Assembly: GCF_015752315.1 (NCBI RefSeq)
Contig: NZ_JADOVJ010000001.1
Span: forward strand, 2,906,501-2,970,500
Reading direction: 5' to 3'
Source: Nocardioides luteus
GTDB taxonomy: Bacteria > Actinomycetota > Actinomycetes > Propionibacteriales > Nocardioidaceae
DNA: 64,000 bases
The notes beneath the pieces are model-generated. The model was not told the DNA's origin. It was given only the letters and a program-made list of their open reading frames with translations, and made no database searches. The position numbers and the translations under genes are program-made. Of the stretch, positions 32,843 to 41,756 are shown one piece after another (positions within the stretch are counted from its first letter, which is position 1; the number at the start of each line of letters is the position of its first letter).

Positions 32843-33790
32843 ATGACGACGATGCTCGACACCGAACGGCTCGATCAGACCGACCGGTTCGAGGCCTACC
32901 GAGAGACGGTGTCGAAGACGTTCGTCCCGCTTACGCCGCAGACACGCATCCCCACCGACGGTTTCGCCTGTCGCCTGGACAGCCACGAGGTCGGAAGCGT
33001 CCAGATCAGCACCATTCGCGCTACCCCTCATGCTGTGGTGAGAACGCCCGCTGCGGCACGCCGCGGCGACGAGGCATACTTCAAGCTGGGCCTCCAGATG
33101 GCCGGCCATGCGCGACTCGACCAAGATGGGCGGCAGGCCGATCTCGGGCCCGGCGACCTGGCGATCTACGACACCACCCGGCCCTACCGTCTCGAGTTCC
33201 TGAGCGACTACAGGATCATGGTGGTGATGTTCCCGCAGTCGCTCCTGCGGATCCCGCGCTGCCGTGTCGAGGAGATGACAGCCCGTGCCGTGTCGGGCCG
33301 GACCGGGCTCGGCGCGCTGCTCTCCCCAGTGCTCGCCGGCCTCGAGACGGACGTCGACACCGGAGCGACCGTGGCCGCCCATCTCAGCGACGCCGTCATC
33401 GACCTCGTCGCCGCCTGCTTCGCAGGCGACGACCTTGTCGGACCGCCCGGTGCTCGCCGCGACCAGCTGATGACCGCGATCATCGCTCACATCGAGGCGA
33501 ACCTTCCCGACCCGACACTCGACGTTGCGTCGATAGCCGCCGCCCACCACATCTCGACGAGCTACCTGCAAAAGCTCTTCGCGGGCCGGTCGATCAGCGT
33601 CGCTGCGTTCATCCGCGAACGCCGTCTCGAGCAATGCCGTCGCGACCTGGCGAACCCCGCGAACGCTCTCCGATCAGCCGCGTCGATCGCTGCGCGATGG
33701 GGATTTCAGGACCCATCCCACTTCTCCCGTCTGTTCCGGAGAACGTTCGGCATGACGCCCGGCGAGTGCCGCGTCACCCCGCGTCCCTGA
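32843..33790 (+). CDS. AraC/XylS-family regulator (NphR-like)
   Basis: The 315-residue product has an AraC_binding_2 sensor starting at RFEAYRETVSKTFVPL and a C-terminal HTH pair: DVASIAAAHHISTSYLQKLF and RSAASIAARWGFQDPSHFSR, ending TFGMTPGECRV. NphR-like regulators activate aromatic oxidation genes. GAGGAGG lies seven bases before the ATG. It precedes the aldehyde dehydrogenase by 138 bases on the same strand and is the likely regulator of the MoaF-ALDH-permease group. It is a paralogue of the AraC proteins at 12130 and 57236 only in general layout. Confidence 0.87.
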   Translation: MTTMLDTERLDQTDRFEAYRETVSKTFVPLTPQTRIPTDGFACRLDSHEVGSVQISTIRATPHAVVRTPAAARRGDEAYFKLGLQMAGHARLDQDGRQADLGPGDLAIYDTTRPYRLEFLSDYRIMVVMFPQSLLRIPRCRVEEMTARAVSGRTGLGALLSPVLAGLETDVDTGATVAAHLSDAVIDLVAACFAGDDLVGPPGARRDQLMTAIIAHIEANLPDPTLDVASIAAAHHISTSYLQKLFAGRSISVAAFIRERRLEQCRRDLANPANALRSAASIAARWGFQDPSHFSRLFRRTFGMTPGECRVTPRP

Positions 33791-33928
33791 GGCAACACCC
33801 ATGCGGCGTGGGGAGTGAGCGTTTCGACCATCGCTGTCCACGGCCGTCCAATGCACGACAGCCTCCGCTGCCAGAGGGTGAGACTACGACCCGATGTGAC
33901 TCCGATCACGAACAGCGAAGGCGAGACG

Positions 33929-35347
33929 ATGGACGCGCTGACCCCCCTGACCTACAAGACGCTCCTGAGCAAGGTGACCGAGACCACCGGTCGACCGATG
34001 CACGACCCTGCGACCGGCGACCTCATCGGCCATGCTCCGGTCCGCTCGATCTCGGACGTCGACAACGCTGTACGGCGGGCGCGAGCTGCTCAACCTGGTT
34101 GGGCTGCCCGGTCGGACGACGAACGGGTCCAGACCCTGCTCCACGCCGCCGACGCGGTCGAGGCCTCTACGGAGGCACTCGCCGAGCTGCTGTGCCGCGA
34201 GCAGGGCAAGCCGCTCAACGGGCCCAACGCCCGATTCGAGGTCGGTGCGTGCGCCGCCTGGCTCCGAGCAACCGCCGGGACACCCCTGCCCGGCGGAACC
34301 GTGTTCGAGGACGACGAGATCCACGCCGAGTTGCACTACCGCCCCGTGGGCGTGGTCGGGGCAATCGGCCCATGGAACTGGCCGATGATGATCACGACCT
34401 GGCAGGTCGCCCCGTCCCTGAGGATGGGCAACACCGTCGTGGTCAAGCCTTCCGAATACACGCCGCTGAGCGTGCTGGCCCTCGGCGAGGTGCTCAACAG
34501 CGCCCTCCCGGACGACGTTCTCACCGTCGTCCCGGGCGAAGGCGATCTCGGCGCACACCTCACCACCCACCCCGACGTCGACAAGCTGATGTTCACCGGC
34601 TCGACGGGCACGGGAAAGGCCATCGCCCGTGACTCGGCGAGCACTCTCAAGCGCCTGACCCTCGAACTCGGCGGCAACGACGCCGGTATCGTGCTGCCTG
34701 ACGTCGACCCCTCGAAGATCGCCGAAGGCCTGTTCTGGGGCGCCTTCATCAACACCGGCCAGACCTGCGCCGCACTCAAACGGCTCTACGTCCACACCGA
34801 CGTTTACGACCAGGTGTGCGCCGCCCTCGTCGAGTTTGCCCGACAGATGCCGATGGGGCCCGGCCTGGACGAGCAGAACGTACTCGGGCCGCTCCAGAAC
34901 AAGGCGCAGTACGACATCGTGGCCGGTCTCGTGGATGCTGCCATCGCCTCCGGGGCCAAGGTTCTGCTCGGCGGCGATCCCGCGAACGACGGCGGCGGAC
35001 TCTTCTACCCGACCACGCTCGTAGCCGACATCGACAACGACAACCCGCTGGTGGCCCAAGAGCAGTTCGGGCCGGCTCTCCCGATCGTCCGGTACAGCGA
35101 CCTCGACGAAGCCGTGGCCATGGCGAACGGCCTCGACGTCGGTCTCGGTGCCTCCGTGTGGAGCGCGGACCCCGCTGCCGCGCGCTCCGTTGCCGCGCGG
35201 CTGGAGGCCGGCACCGTCTGGATCAACTCGCACGGCGGCGTCCATCCGATGATCCCGTTCGGCGGGATCAAAGGCTCCGGCTACGGCCTCGAGTTCGGGT
35301 CGGAAGGCCTCAAATCCGTCTCGGTCCCGCAGGTCATCAACGGCTGA
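33929..35347 (+). CDS. NAD(P)-dependent aldehyde dehydrogenase
   Basis: The 472-residue product is a complete ALDH: GAIGPWNWPMMI and KPSEYTPLS for cofactor binding, FTGSTGTGKAI, catalytic Glu246 in LELGGNDAGIV, nucleophile Cys280 in NTGQTCAALKR, and the end PFGGIKGSGYG. Substrate cannot be read; arylacetaldehyde or aminoaldehyde oxidation fits the neighbouring MoaF and permease genes, and an arylacetate product could feed the homogentisate operon. GAAGGCGAG precedes the ATG. The upstream in-frame 38 codons were not included because they lack a ribosome site. Confidence 0.9.
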   Translation: MDALTPLTYKTLLSKVTETTGRPMHDPATGDLIGHAPVRSISDVDNAVRRARAAQPGWAARSDDERVQTLLHAADAVEASTEALAELLCREQGKPLNGPNARFEVGACAAWLRATAGTPLPGGTVFEDDEIHAELHYRPVGVVGAIGPWNWPMMITTWQVAPSLRMGNTVVVKPSEYTPLSVLALGEVLNSALPDDVLTVVPGEGDLGAHLTTHPDVDKLMFTGSTGTGKAIARDSASTLKRLTLELGGNDAGIVLPDVDPSKIAEGLFWGAFINTGQTCAALKRLYVHTDVYDQVCAALVEFARQMPMGPGLDEQNVLGPLQNKAQYDIVAGLVDAAIASGAKVLLGGDPANDGGGLFYPTTLVADIDNDNPLVAQEQFGPALPIVRYSDLDEAVAMANGLDVGLGASVWSADPAAARSVAARLEAGTVWINSHGGVHPMIPFGGIKGSGYGLEFGSEGLKSVSVPQVING

Positions 35348-35656
35348 AGACTCGCGCCAGAAGACATCAGGAGCAACCCGTGAAGAACGCCTCGATTGCC
35401 ATCGGCGAGGAAATCTGGGGCTTCGCGCACGAGGGGCCGCGTCGTCGGCGAGGTCCCCTGGAAACACCGTCCGCTGAACGACCGATGTAGCCGACAGCCC
35501 TGCGGTCACCGGCTGTATACGAACCACCAAGCAGTGTGCCCGTCTGCCACATGCCTCTCGGGTGCCGTGAGACGAGAGTCCCTCTCACTCACCGTGAGCC
35601 GGATTACACGAAGACCGGCAAACCGCGATCAACAGGCCAAGAGGAAGGACCCGACC
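35348..35656 (+). other. Intergenic region with a short, possibly decayed reading frame
   Basis: A GTG at 35380, seven bases behind CAGGAG, opens a 36-codon frame (VKNASIAIGEEIWGFAHEGP...) ending at 35490. The first 20 residues look protein-like, the rest is Arg/Pro-rich and typical of a shifted frame, so this may be the 5' remnant of a gene once following the aldehyde dehydrogenase. The remaining 165 bases before the permease show no recognised element apart from the ribosome site GAGGAAGG. Confidence 0.3.
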
Positions 35657-37120
35657 ATGGGCAGTGACATCCCGAACAACAACGCGATGGCGGCGGAGCA
35701 CCACCATCGACCACTCATCGACGACAAGGCAGTCGAACCGAGACTGGCACGCGACAAGCTCGGCGTCTTGGCGATCGCGTTCTTTGTGATCGCCGCTGCT
35801 GCCCCCATGGCTGCCGTGGTTGGCGCATCGCCGGTCATCTTCGCATCCGTCGGCCCCGCCGCACCGATCGTCTATGCCCTTGCCGCCGGCATGATCGCAT
35901 TGTTCGCAGTGGGATACCTGCGCATGAGCCGGCACATCACCAACGCCGGTGGATTCGTCGCCTATATCTCCAAGGGGCTCGGCACCAACTGGGCGAGCGC
36001 CGGAGCCGGCCTGGCGATTCTGTGCTATGTGACGCTCCAGATCGGGCTGTGGTCCCAGTACGGTGTCTTCGCGCAGTCGTTGCTCAAGGACATCGCAAAT
36101 ATCGACCTGCCGCCTGTGCTCTGGATCCTCATCACGCTCGCGGTGGTCACCGCCCTGGTGACGCGCGGGATCGACGCGAGCCTGGTGGTGCTGGGTGTCC
36201 TGATCGCCGGGGAGACACTCGTGGTTGCCTTTCTCCTCGTCTCGCTGGTGGCACAAAGAGGCTTCGGCGTGTTCTCTGTGCAGGGCTTCACGGCCGACAA
36301 CCTCTTCAGCCCCGGGCTGGGCGTCGCATTGCTCTTTGGCCTGCTGTGCTTCACCTCGTTCGAAGCGACCGTGGTCTTCTCCGAAGAAGCGCGTGACCCG
36401 CGTCGCACGATTCCACGAGCCCTCTACGTGGTCCTCTTGTTCGTCGGCACGTTCTACGGACTCTCGACCTGGGTGATCGGCGGCGCGATAGGGCCTGACA
36501 AGATCCAAGCGGCTGCGGCCGCCGACCCCGCCGGCGTCATCTTCGGTCTTGCCGAGACCAGCACCGGACACTGGCTGAGCGTCGCCATGCAGATCCTGGT
36601 TGTCACGAGTTTCATCGCCATGCTCCTCGGCTTGGCGAACATGTTCGCCCGCTACCTCTTCGCGCTCGGACGAGCCGGAGCCATGCCGAAGAAGCTCGCG
36701 CAGGTCTCCCGATTCGGCACCCCTGCGACCGCAGCGGTGATCAACTGCCTGATCGTGGGCGCCTCCCTCGCCGCGGCTCTCTTCATGGGCGCCGACCCCA
36801 TCCTGAATCTGTTCGCACCGTTCAGCGCCCTCGGCACGGCGGCGTTCATGGCGATCCTGTTCGTGACCTCGGTCTCCATCGTGGTCTTCTTCACGCGGAA
36901 CAAGCACGAGCACAGCCGGTTGGTCACGATCGCCGCTCCGGTCGCCTCGATCGTCGTCTTCGGATACGTCGGCTACCTGACGTGGGACAACTACTCACTA
37001 TTGAGCGGACCGAGCACGACGGGTCGCTGGCTCCTCCTGCTCGTGCCCGCGTGTCTCGTGGCCGGGTACGTACTCGGGCGCCTCAAGCCAACGATCAACT
37101 ACGACGCACAGCAGTTCTGA
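35657..37120 (+). CDS. APC-family amino acid/amine permease
   Basis: The 487-residue integral membrane protein has about 12 predicted helices, the first at LGVLAIAFFVIAAAAPMAAV, followed by YLRMSRHITNAGGFVAYISK, a hallmark of the APC superfamily. FTSFEATVVFSEEARDPRRT is the conserved loop motif after helix 6. APC permeases import amino acids, GABA or biogenic amines by proton or substrate exchange. Context (aldehyde dehydrogenase, MoaF-like protein) points to an amine or amino acid as substrate. GAGGAAGG precedes the ATG, and a strong hairpin follows the stop. Confidence 0.88.
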   Translation: MGSDIPNNNAMAAEHHHRPLIDDKAVEPRLARDKLGVLAIAFFVIAAAAPMAAVVGASPVIFASVGPAAPIVYALAAGMIALFAVGYLRMSRHITNAGGFVAYISKGLGTNWASAGAGLAILCYVTLQIGLWSQYGVFAQSLLKDIANIDLPPVLWILITLAVVTALVTRGIDASLVVLGVLIAGETLVVAFLLVSLVAQRGFGVFSVQGFTADNLFSPGLGVALLFGLLCFTSFEATVVFSEEARDPRRTIPRALYVVLLFVGTFYGLSTWVIGGAIGPDKIQAAAAADPAGVIFGLAETSTGHWLSVAMQILVVTSFIAMLLGLANMFARYLFALGRAGAMPKKLAQVSRFGTPATAAVINCLIVGASLAAALFMGADPILNLFAPFSALGTAAFMAILFVTSVSIVVFFTRNKHEHSRLVTIAAPVASIVVFGYVGYLTWDNYSLLSGPSTTGRWLLLLVPACLVAGYVLGRLKPTINYDAQQF

Positions 37121-37130
37121 CCCAGTCCAC

Positions 37131-37166
37131 AGCGGCGGGTCGGACCTCGATGTCCGTCCCGCCGCT
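37131..37166. terminator. Hairpin between APC permease and crotonase operon
   Basis: AGCGGCGGGTCGGAC (37131-37145) pairs with GTCCGTCCCGCCGCT (37152-37166), 14 of 15 positions, loop of six. It lies in the 89-base gap between convergent genes and can end transcription from both sides. Confidence 0.85.
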
Positions 37167-37209
37167 CGGTGCTCGGTCCTCACATCCTTACGATCATGGC
37201 CGTGGGAAC

Positions 37210-37974
37210 TCAGCGCCGCAATATCGCGCGGAGCCGGCCCACCTGTGCGGTGCGCTCGGCGAGGCGCTGCTCGTCGAGGCTCCGGCCGGGCGCGGCCGCC
37301 AGCAGCTCGTGCGTACGCCGCACCGCCGTCGCGTCATGGGCGAGGAGGGCTGCCACCAGCTCGGTGAGGGTGGCGTCCAGCTCGACCGCCGGCACCACGC
37401 TCTGCGCCAGCCCGATCCGCTCGGCCTCGTGCGCGCCCACCTTGCGCGCGGTCGCACAGATCTCCAGGGCCCGCGAGTAGCCCACCGCCTCGACCAACGG
37501 CTTGGTCCCGGCCAGATCGGGAACCAGCCCCAGCGCCGGCTCCTTCATGCAGACCCAGGCGTCCTCGGCCATGATCCGCAGGTCGCACGCCAGCGCCATC
37601 TGGAAGCCCGCCCCGATCGCGTACCCGTCGACGACCGCGATCGAGATGAACCGCGGGTCGGCCAACGCCACGAACGGCCGCTGGTACTCCCCGATCAGGT
37701 CGACGACCTCCTGGTCGCTGCGCGCCAGCGTCGCGACCAGGCTGCCCTCCACCTCGGTCTGCCCCGGGTCGACCAGCGACAGATCCAGCCCCGCCGAGAA
37801 GGTGCCACCGGCCCCACGCACCACCACGACCCGGACCTCGTCCGGAAGCGACTCGAGGAACCCCGCGATCGCCGCCCACATCGCCGGATGCTGCGCGTTG
37901 CGTACGTCAGGACGATCCAGCAGCACGGTCGCCACAGCGCCGTCGATGCTCAGCTCGACACCCGGCTCATTCAT
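37210..37974 (-). CDS. Enoyl-CoA hydratase/isomerase (crotonase) family protein
   Basis: The 254-residue product has the crotonase fold: GAGGTFSAGLDLS for the CoA oxyanion hole, GYAIGAGFQMALACDLRI, and KEPALGLVPDLAGT. The second catalytic Glu is present (KEP), while the first is replaced by Gln (GFQMAL), so activity may be isomerisation or hydrolysis rather than classical hydration. Its ATG overlaps the WS/DGAT stop. Last gene of a six-gene minus-strand operon. Confidence 0.85.
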   Translation of the reverse strand: MNEPGVELSIDGAVATVLLDRPDVRNAQHPAMWAAIAGFLESLPDEVRVVVVRGAGGTFSAGLDLSLVDPGQTEVEGSLVATLARSDQEVVDLIGEYQRPFVALADPRFISIAVVDGYAIGAGFQMALACDLRIMAEDAWVCMKEPALGLVPDLAGTKPLVEAVGYSRALEICATARKVGAHEAERIGLAQSVVPAVELDATLTELVAALLAHDATAVRRTHELLAAAPGRSLDEQRLAERTAQVGRLRAILRR

Positions 37975-39362
37975 GGCTTCGCCGATCCATCCGCTCCTCG
38001 TGTCACGCTCGACTCAGCACCCCGGAGCTCGTTGAGGGCCGATGCGAGGCCGTCGGTGATCAAGTCCACGTCGATGATCTGTTCGCTGGCCGCTGCGACG
38101 CCGAACGTCATCTTCCCGTCGTAGCCGATGCAGGTCATGTTGAAGGGGCTGTTGTGCATCGGGATCGAGATCGGGATCATCGCGTCCAGCCGAGCACCGT
38201 TGAGGTAGAGCGGTTGGGGCGGCCCCGGCACGTTGGAGACGACCACGCCGAAAGCGGGCAGGGTCTTGCCGCGCATCCCCATCGCCATCGTGGCGATCAT
38301 GGGGCCGTTGGCGACGACGGTCTGCAACGCAAGGGCCTCGGGACCGAGCGTGGCCACCTGGGCCTTGCTGGCGTCGTTCGATGCCTTGACCCGGGCGAGC
38401 CGTTCGCGGCCGTCGGCGATGTCGGTACCGAGGTCGACGGTCAGGAAGGCGAACGAGGAGCCCGGACGTTCATCACCTTCGGCTCGGATGTTGAACGGGG
38501 CACCTGCAGTGAGCGATCGAGCAGGCACGTCTCCGTGGGCGAGGAGGTAGGTGCGCAGGGCGCTGCCGCACATGTAGAGCACCAGATCGCTGACCCCGAC
38601 GCCATGCGCCCGCGCGACTGTCTTGAGCTCGTTGAGCTCGAAGGACCGGTAGGAGATGCTGCGGCCCCGAGAAACGGGACCGGACCACACCGTCTTGGGC
38701 ACGCCGTACGGCGCCGCGAGCCGCTGACCGTCGAACTCCTTGCGGACCAGCTGCGATACGTTTCGGGAGAGCTCGGCCACGGCGATGGACCTGCGACGGA
38801 CGCGCTCCCCCACGGTCAGCACCTCGCGCGGCGGCGCCAGCGGGTCCGGGCCGACCGAGAAGAGCGCTGGGCGGGAGAGGTCGGTCGGGTCGGTCGTGAG
38901 CCAGCGCAGCATCCGCCGCATCCCGGTGACACCGTCGAGGATCGAGTGGTGGAGCTTCATGAAGATGCCGAACCGGCTGCCCGAGATCCCGTCGATCAGG
39001 TGCATCTCCCAGGACGGATGCCTCGGATCGAGGCCCTCGCCGTGTATCTCGGAGACGAGTGCCAACAGGTCCTGATCGTCGGCCCCGTCGGGAAGAGTGT
39101 GCAACCGGACATGATGGTCGAAGTCGATCGCTTCGACCCGGCGCTGAAGGGGAAACCATCGGGCGCTGGGGAAGGCAGGCGCCTGGTCGTACGGCGCGAC
39201 CACGCTCTGACCGCGCATCTGCTCGCGCAGTGCGGGCACGAAGTCGGGGGCGGCGCCGGACGGCTTCGCGAACAGCATGAGGTTGGCGATGTGCCAGGGC
39301 ATGTCGTCGCGTTCGACCATCATGAACGCGGCATCGAGGGGCGAGACGTACTTGATCTTCAT
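37971..39362 (-). CDS. Wax ester synthase/diacylglycerol acyltransferase (WS/DGAT)
   Basis: The 463-residue product has MKIKYVSPLDAAFMMVERDD at the start and the acyltransferase motif HHxxxDG at LHHSILDG (H138, H139, D143). NVPGPPQPLYLNGARL near the C-terminus is the second family landmark. Such enzymes transfer acyl-CoA to alcohols or diacylglycerol to make wax esters or triacylglycerol storage lipid, common in actinobacteria. AGAGGT precedes the ATG, 26 bases after the SDR gene. With the Baeyer-Villiger-type FMO and SDR upstream, it recalls the mycobacterial mymA region. Confidence 0.9.
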   Translation of the reverse strand: MKIKYVSPLDAAFMMVERDDMPWHIANLMLFAKPSGAAPDFVPALREQMRGQSVVAPYDQAPAFPSARWFPLQRRVEAIDFDHHVRLHTLPDGADDQDLLALVSEIHGEGLDPRHPSWEMHLIDGISGSRFGIFMKLHHSILDGVTGMRRMLRWLTTDPTDLSRPALFSVGPDPLAPPREVLTVGERVRRRSIAVAELSRNVSQLVRKEFDGQRLAAPYGVPKTVWSGPVSRGRSISYRSFELNELKTVARAHGVGVSDLVLYMCGSALRTYLLAHGDVPARSLTAGAPFNIRAEGDERPGSSFAFLTVDLGTDIADGRERLARVKASNDASKAQVATLGPEALALQTVVANGPMIATMAMGMRGKTLPAFGVVVSNVPGPPQPLYLNGARLDAMIPISIPMHNSPFNMTCIGYDGKMTFGVAAASEQIIDVDLITDGLASALNELRGAESSVTRGADGSAKP

Positions 39363-39388
39363 GTGCTACCTCTGAACGTTGTCGGGTT

Positions 39389-40258
39389 TCAGCGGGTCGC
39401 CCGGGGGCGACGGGTCTCGAGCTCGCGGACCAGGTGGTGCACGCGCCGGTCTCGGACGAGCACCTGGTCCATGCCGGGGTTGAGCATCCCGCGCAGCATC
39501 GAGTAGGGCAACCAGCGTCTGGGTGCGTAGGTCGCGCCGGCCCGGGACGTGATGCCGTCGGCGATCGACGTCGCCGCGGCCTCGGCGGAGATGCGGTGGT
39601 TGAGCGGCCATCCGAGCAGCTCGTCGAGCTTGCGGCCGGTCGGGTCGTCGTCGAGGGTCGCGGTGGCCAACGGGGTCTCGACGAAGCCGAAGTAGGCCAC
39701 CCCGGCCGACGCGCCGTGCGGGGCCAGCTCGATCTTCAGCGCACGCCCGATCTGCTCTGCCGCAGCCTTGCTCGACATGTAGGCGACCCCGCCGACGCCC
39801 GGTGAGAATGCTGCACAGGAGGCGACCACAACGACATGCCCCTGACGGGCGATGACCTCGGGGAGGGCGGGTTGCACGGTGTTGAGCACGCCGGTCTGGT
39901 TGATCGCCACGACGCGGTCGTAGTCGGCCAGGTCCATCGTGGTGATGGTCGCCGGGGCGGGAGTGACGCCTGCGTTGGCGACCACGAGGTCCAAGCGACC
40001 GTGATGATCGATCGCCTCCGCGACGACCTCGGCCATCAGCGCCCGGTCCGTGACGTCGGCGACGTGGACGCTGACGCGCTCGGGGCCGACGGCGGCACGG
40101 ACAGACTCGAGGCCAGTCGCGTTCACGTCGACCAGCGCTACCGAGGCGCCCCGCTCGTGCAGCAGGCGCGCGAGCGCACGCCCGATGCCGGACCCGGCGC
40201 CGGTGACCAGCGCGACCCGGTCGCGTACGTCGAACCTGCTGGTCGCCGGGCGCTTCAT
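39389..40258 (-). CDS. Short-chain dehydrogenase/reductase
   Basis: The 289-residue product is a classical SDR: VTGAGSGIGRALARLL, VADVTD, VANAGV, Ser in VVVASCAAF and YMSSKAAAEQ (YxxxK). The C-terminal part, RRWLPYSMLRGMLNPGMDQVL, is the hydrophobic tail common in SDRs that accompany BVMO-like flavoproteins and that probably act on lipid alcohols or ketones near the membrane. Asp after strand 2 (LVDVNA) suggests NAD. ATG overlaps the FMO stop (ATGA). Confidence 0.87.
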   Translation of the reverse strand: MKRPATSRFDVRDRVALVTGAGSGIGRALARLLHERGASVALVDVNATGLESVRAAVGPERVSVHVADVTDRALMAEVVAEAIDHHGRLDLVVANAGVTPAPATITTMDLADYDRVVAINQTGVLNTVQPALPEVIARQGHVVVVASCAAFSPGVGGVAYMSSKAAAEQIGRALKIELAPHGASAGVAYFGFVETPLATATLDDDPTGRKLDELLGWPLNHRISAEAAATSIADGITSRAGATYAPRRWLPYSMLRGMLNPGMDQVLVRDRRVHHLVRELETRRPRATR

Positions 40259-41742
40259 GCGTCGGCTCCTATCGGCTCGGTTCGCCGTGCCCGCACGACG
40301 TAGTCGGCGAGATCGACCTTGCGAGTCTGGGCCCGGAAGCTCGCCGAGAAGCCCGGGTAGTGGGTGAAGTTCCGGCCGGAGGGGCTGAGGTAGTAGCTCT
40401 GGCAGCCGCCTGCCACGAACACGGACCGGCGCAGCCCGTGATCGACCCAGGAGACGAACCGCTCCTGCGCCGTCGCGGAGGGCTCCAGGCTGATCAGGTC
40501 GTGCTCGTCGATCGTGCGCAGCGCTTCCAGGATGTAGTGCACCTGCGCCTCGATGGTGATCACCGCCGAGGTGTAGACGCCGGAGTTGGGGCCGAGGATC
40601 AGGAACAGGTTCGGGAAGCCGTGCACGGCGGTGCCGAGGTAGGCCGACATCTCCCCGGCCCGCCACACATCGCCCAGACGTACTCCGTCGCGCCCGTGCA
40701 TCAGGTCGAAGGCCGGGTGGTCGACCATCTTGAATCCGGTGCCGAGGATGATCGTGTCGAGCTCGTGCTGGCGCCCGTCGGCGGTGATGATGCCGCGCTC
40801 GTTGATCTCGACGATGCCGTCGACGACGACGTCGGTGTTGTCGGCAGTCAGAGCCGGGTAGTACGCGTTGGAGAAGGTGGGCCGCTTGCACCCGACCGCG
40901 TAGGACGGGGTGAGTCGGGCGCGGAGCTCGGGGTCGGCGACCTGCCTGCGGAGCAGGCCACGACCGAGCGCCTCGAGCGGCTTCTGCAGCAACGGCTCGT
41001 GGACGAACCCCGGCACCATCGCCTCGAAGGCGAGCTCCCAGGTCTTCCGAGCGACCGCCTGGGCACGAGGAAAGCGACTGTAGAGCGCCCGGACACCATC
41101 GCCGACCGGACGGTCCGGGTGGGGCAGGATCCAGGTGGGCGTGCGCTGGAAGACGGTCAAGTGGTCGACCTGTGGCTGGATACGGGGGATGAACTGCACC
41201 GCCGAGGCGCCGGTCCCGATCACTCCGACACGCTCGCCGGTCAGGTCGTGGTCGTGCTCCCATCCCTGGGAATGGAAGACGGTTCCTGCGAACGTGTCCA
41301 GGCCAGGCAGGTCTGGCACCGAGGGTGCGCTGAACGGTCCGACCGCGCCGACGAGCACCGTCGCGGTCAGGTTGCCTTCGGTCGTCGAGATGTCCCACCG
41401 GCCGGCCAGATCGTCCCAGGACGCGTCGGTGACCTCGGTGTCGAACCGGATATGTGGCAGGACGCCGAAGTCCACCGCGCACCGGTGCAGGTAGGCCTGG
41501 ATCTCCTCCTGGAGCGGGTAGAGCCGGCTCCAGTCGGGGTTGGGGGCGAACGAGAACGAGTAGATCAGGGACGGCACGTCGCACTGGGCTCCTGGGTAGG
41601 TGTTGACCTGCCAGGTGCCCCCGACCTCTCCGGCTTTCTCGAGCACGACGAAGTCGTCGATCCCCTCCTGCTTGAGCCTGATCGCCGTGCAGAGACCGCC
41701 GAAGCCGGCTCCGATCACGGCAACGCGTAGATGCTGGGTCAT
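40255..41742 (-). CDS. Flavin-containing/Baeyer-Villiger-type monooxygenase
   Basis: The 495-residue product shows VAVIGAGFGGLCTAIRLKQ for FAD, EVGGTWQVNTYPGAQCDVP, the BVMO fingerprint FxGxxxHxxxW as FAGTVFHSQGW near residue 160 (followed by Glu rather than Pro/Asp), and GTGASAVQFIP for NADPH. These enzymes insert oxygen into ketones or hydroxylate/oxidise lipid-like substrates. The ATG six bases behind GGAGG was chosen; a GTG six codons earlier overlaps the upstream stop. It resembles MymA of mycobacteria in neighbours (SDR, WS/DGAT). Confidence 0.88.
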   Translation of the reverse strand: MTQHLRVAVIGAGFGGLCTAIRLKQEGIDDFVVLEKAGEVGGTWQVNTYPGAQCDVPSLIYSFSFAPNPDWSRLYPLQEEIQAYLHRCAVDFGVLPHIRFDTEVTDASWDDLAGRWDISTTEGNLTATVLVGAVGPFSAPSVPDLPGLDTFAGTVFHSQGWEHDHDLTGERVGVIGTGASAVQFIPRIQPQVDHLTVFQRTPTWILPHPDRPVGDGVRALYSRFPRAQAVARKTWELAFEAMVPGFVHEPLLQKPLEALGRGLLRRQVADPELRARLTPSYAVGCKRPTFSNAYYPALTADNTDVVVDGIVEINERGIITADGRQHELDTIILGTGFKMVDHPAFDLMHGRDGVRLGDVWRAGEMSAYLGTAVHGFPNLFLILGPNSGVYTSAVITIEAQVHYILEALRTIDEHDLISLEPSATAQERFVSWVDHGLRRSVFVAGGCQSYYLSPSGRNFTHYPGFSASFRAQTRKVDLADYVVRARRTEPIGADA

Positions 41743-41756
41743 GACAGTCCTCCGGG

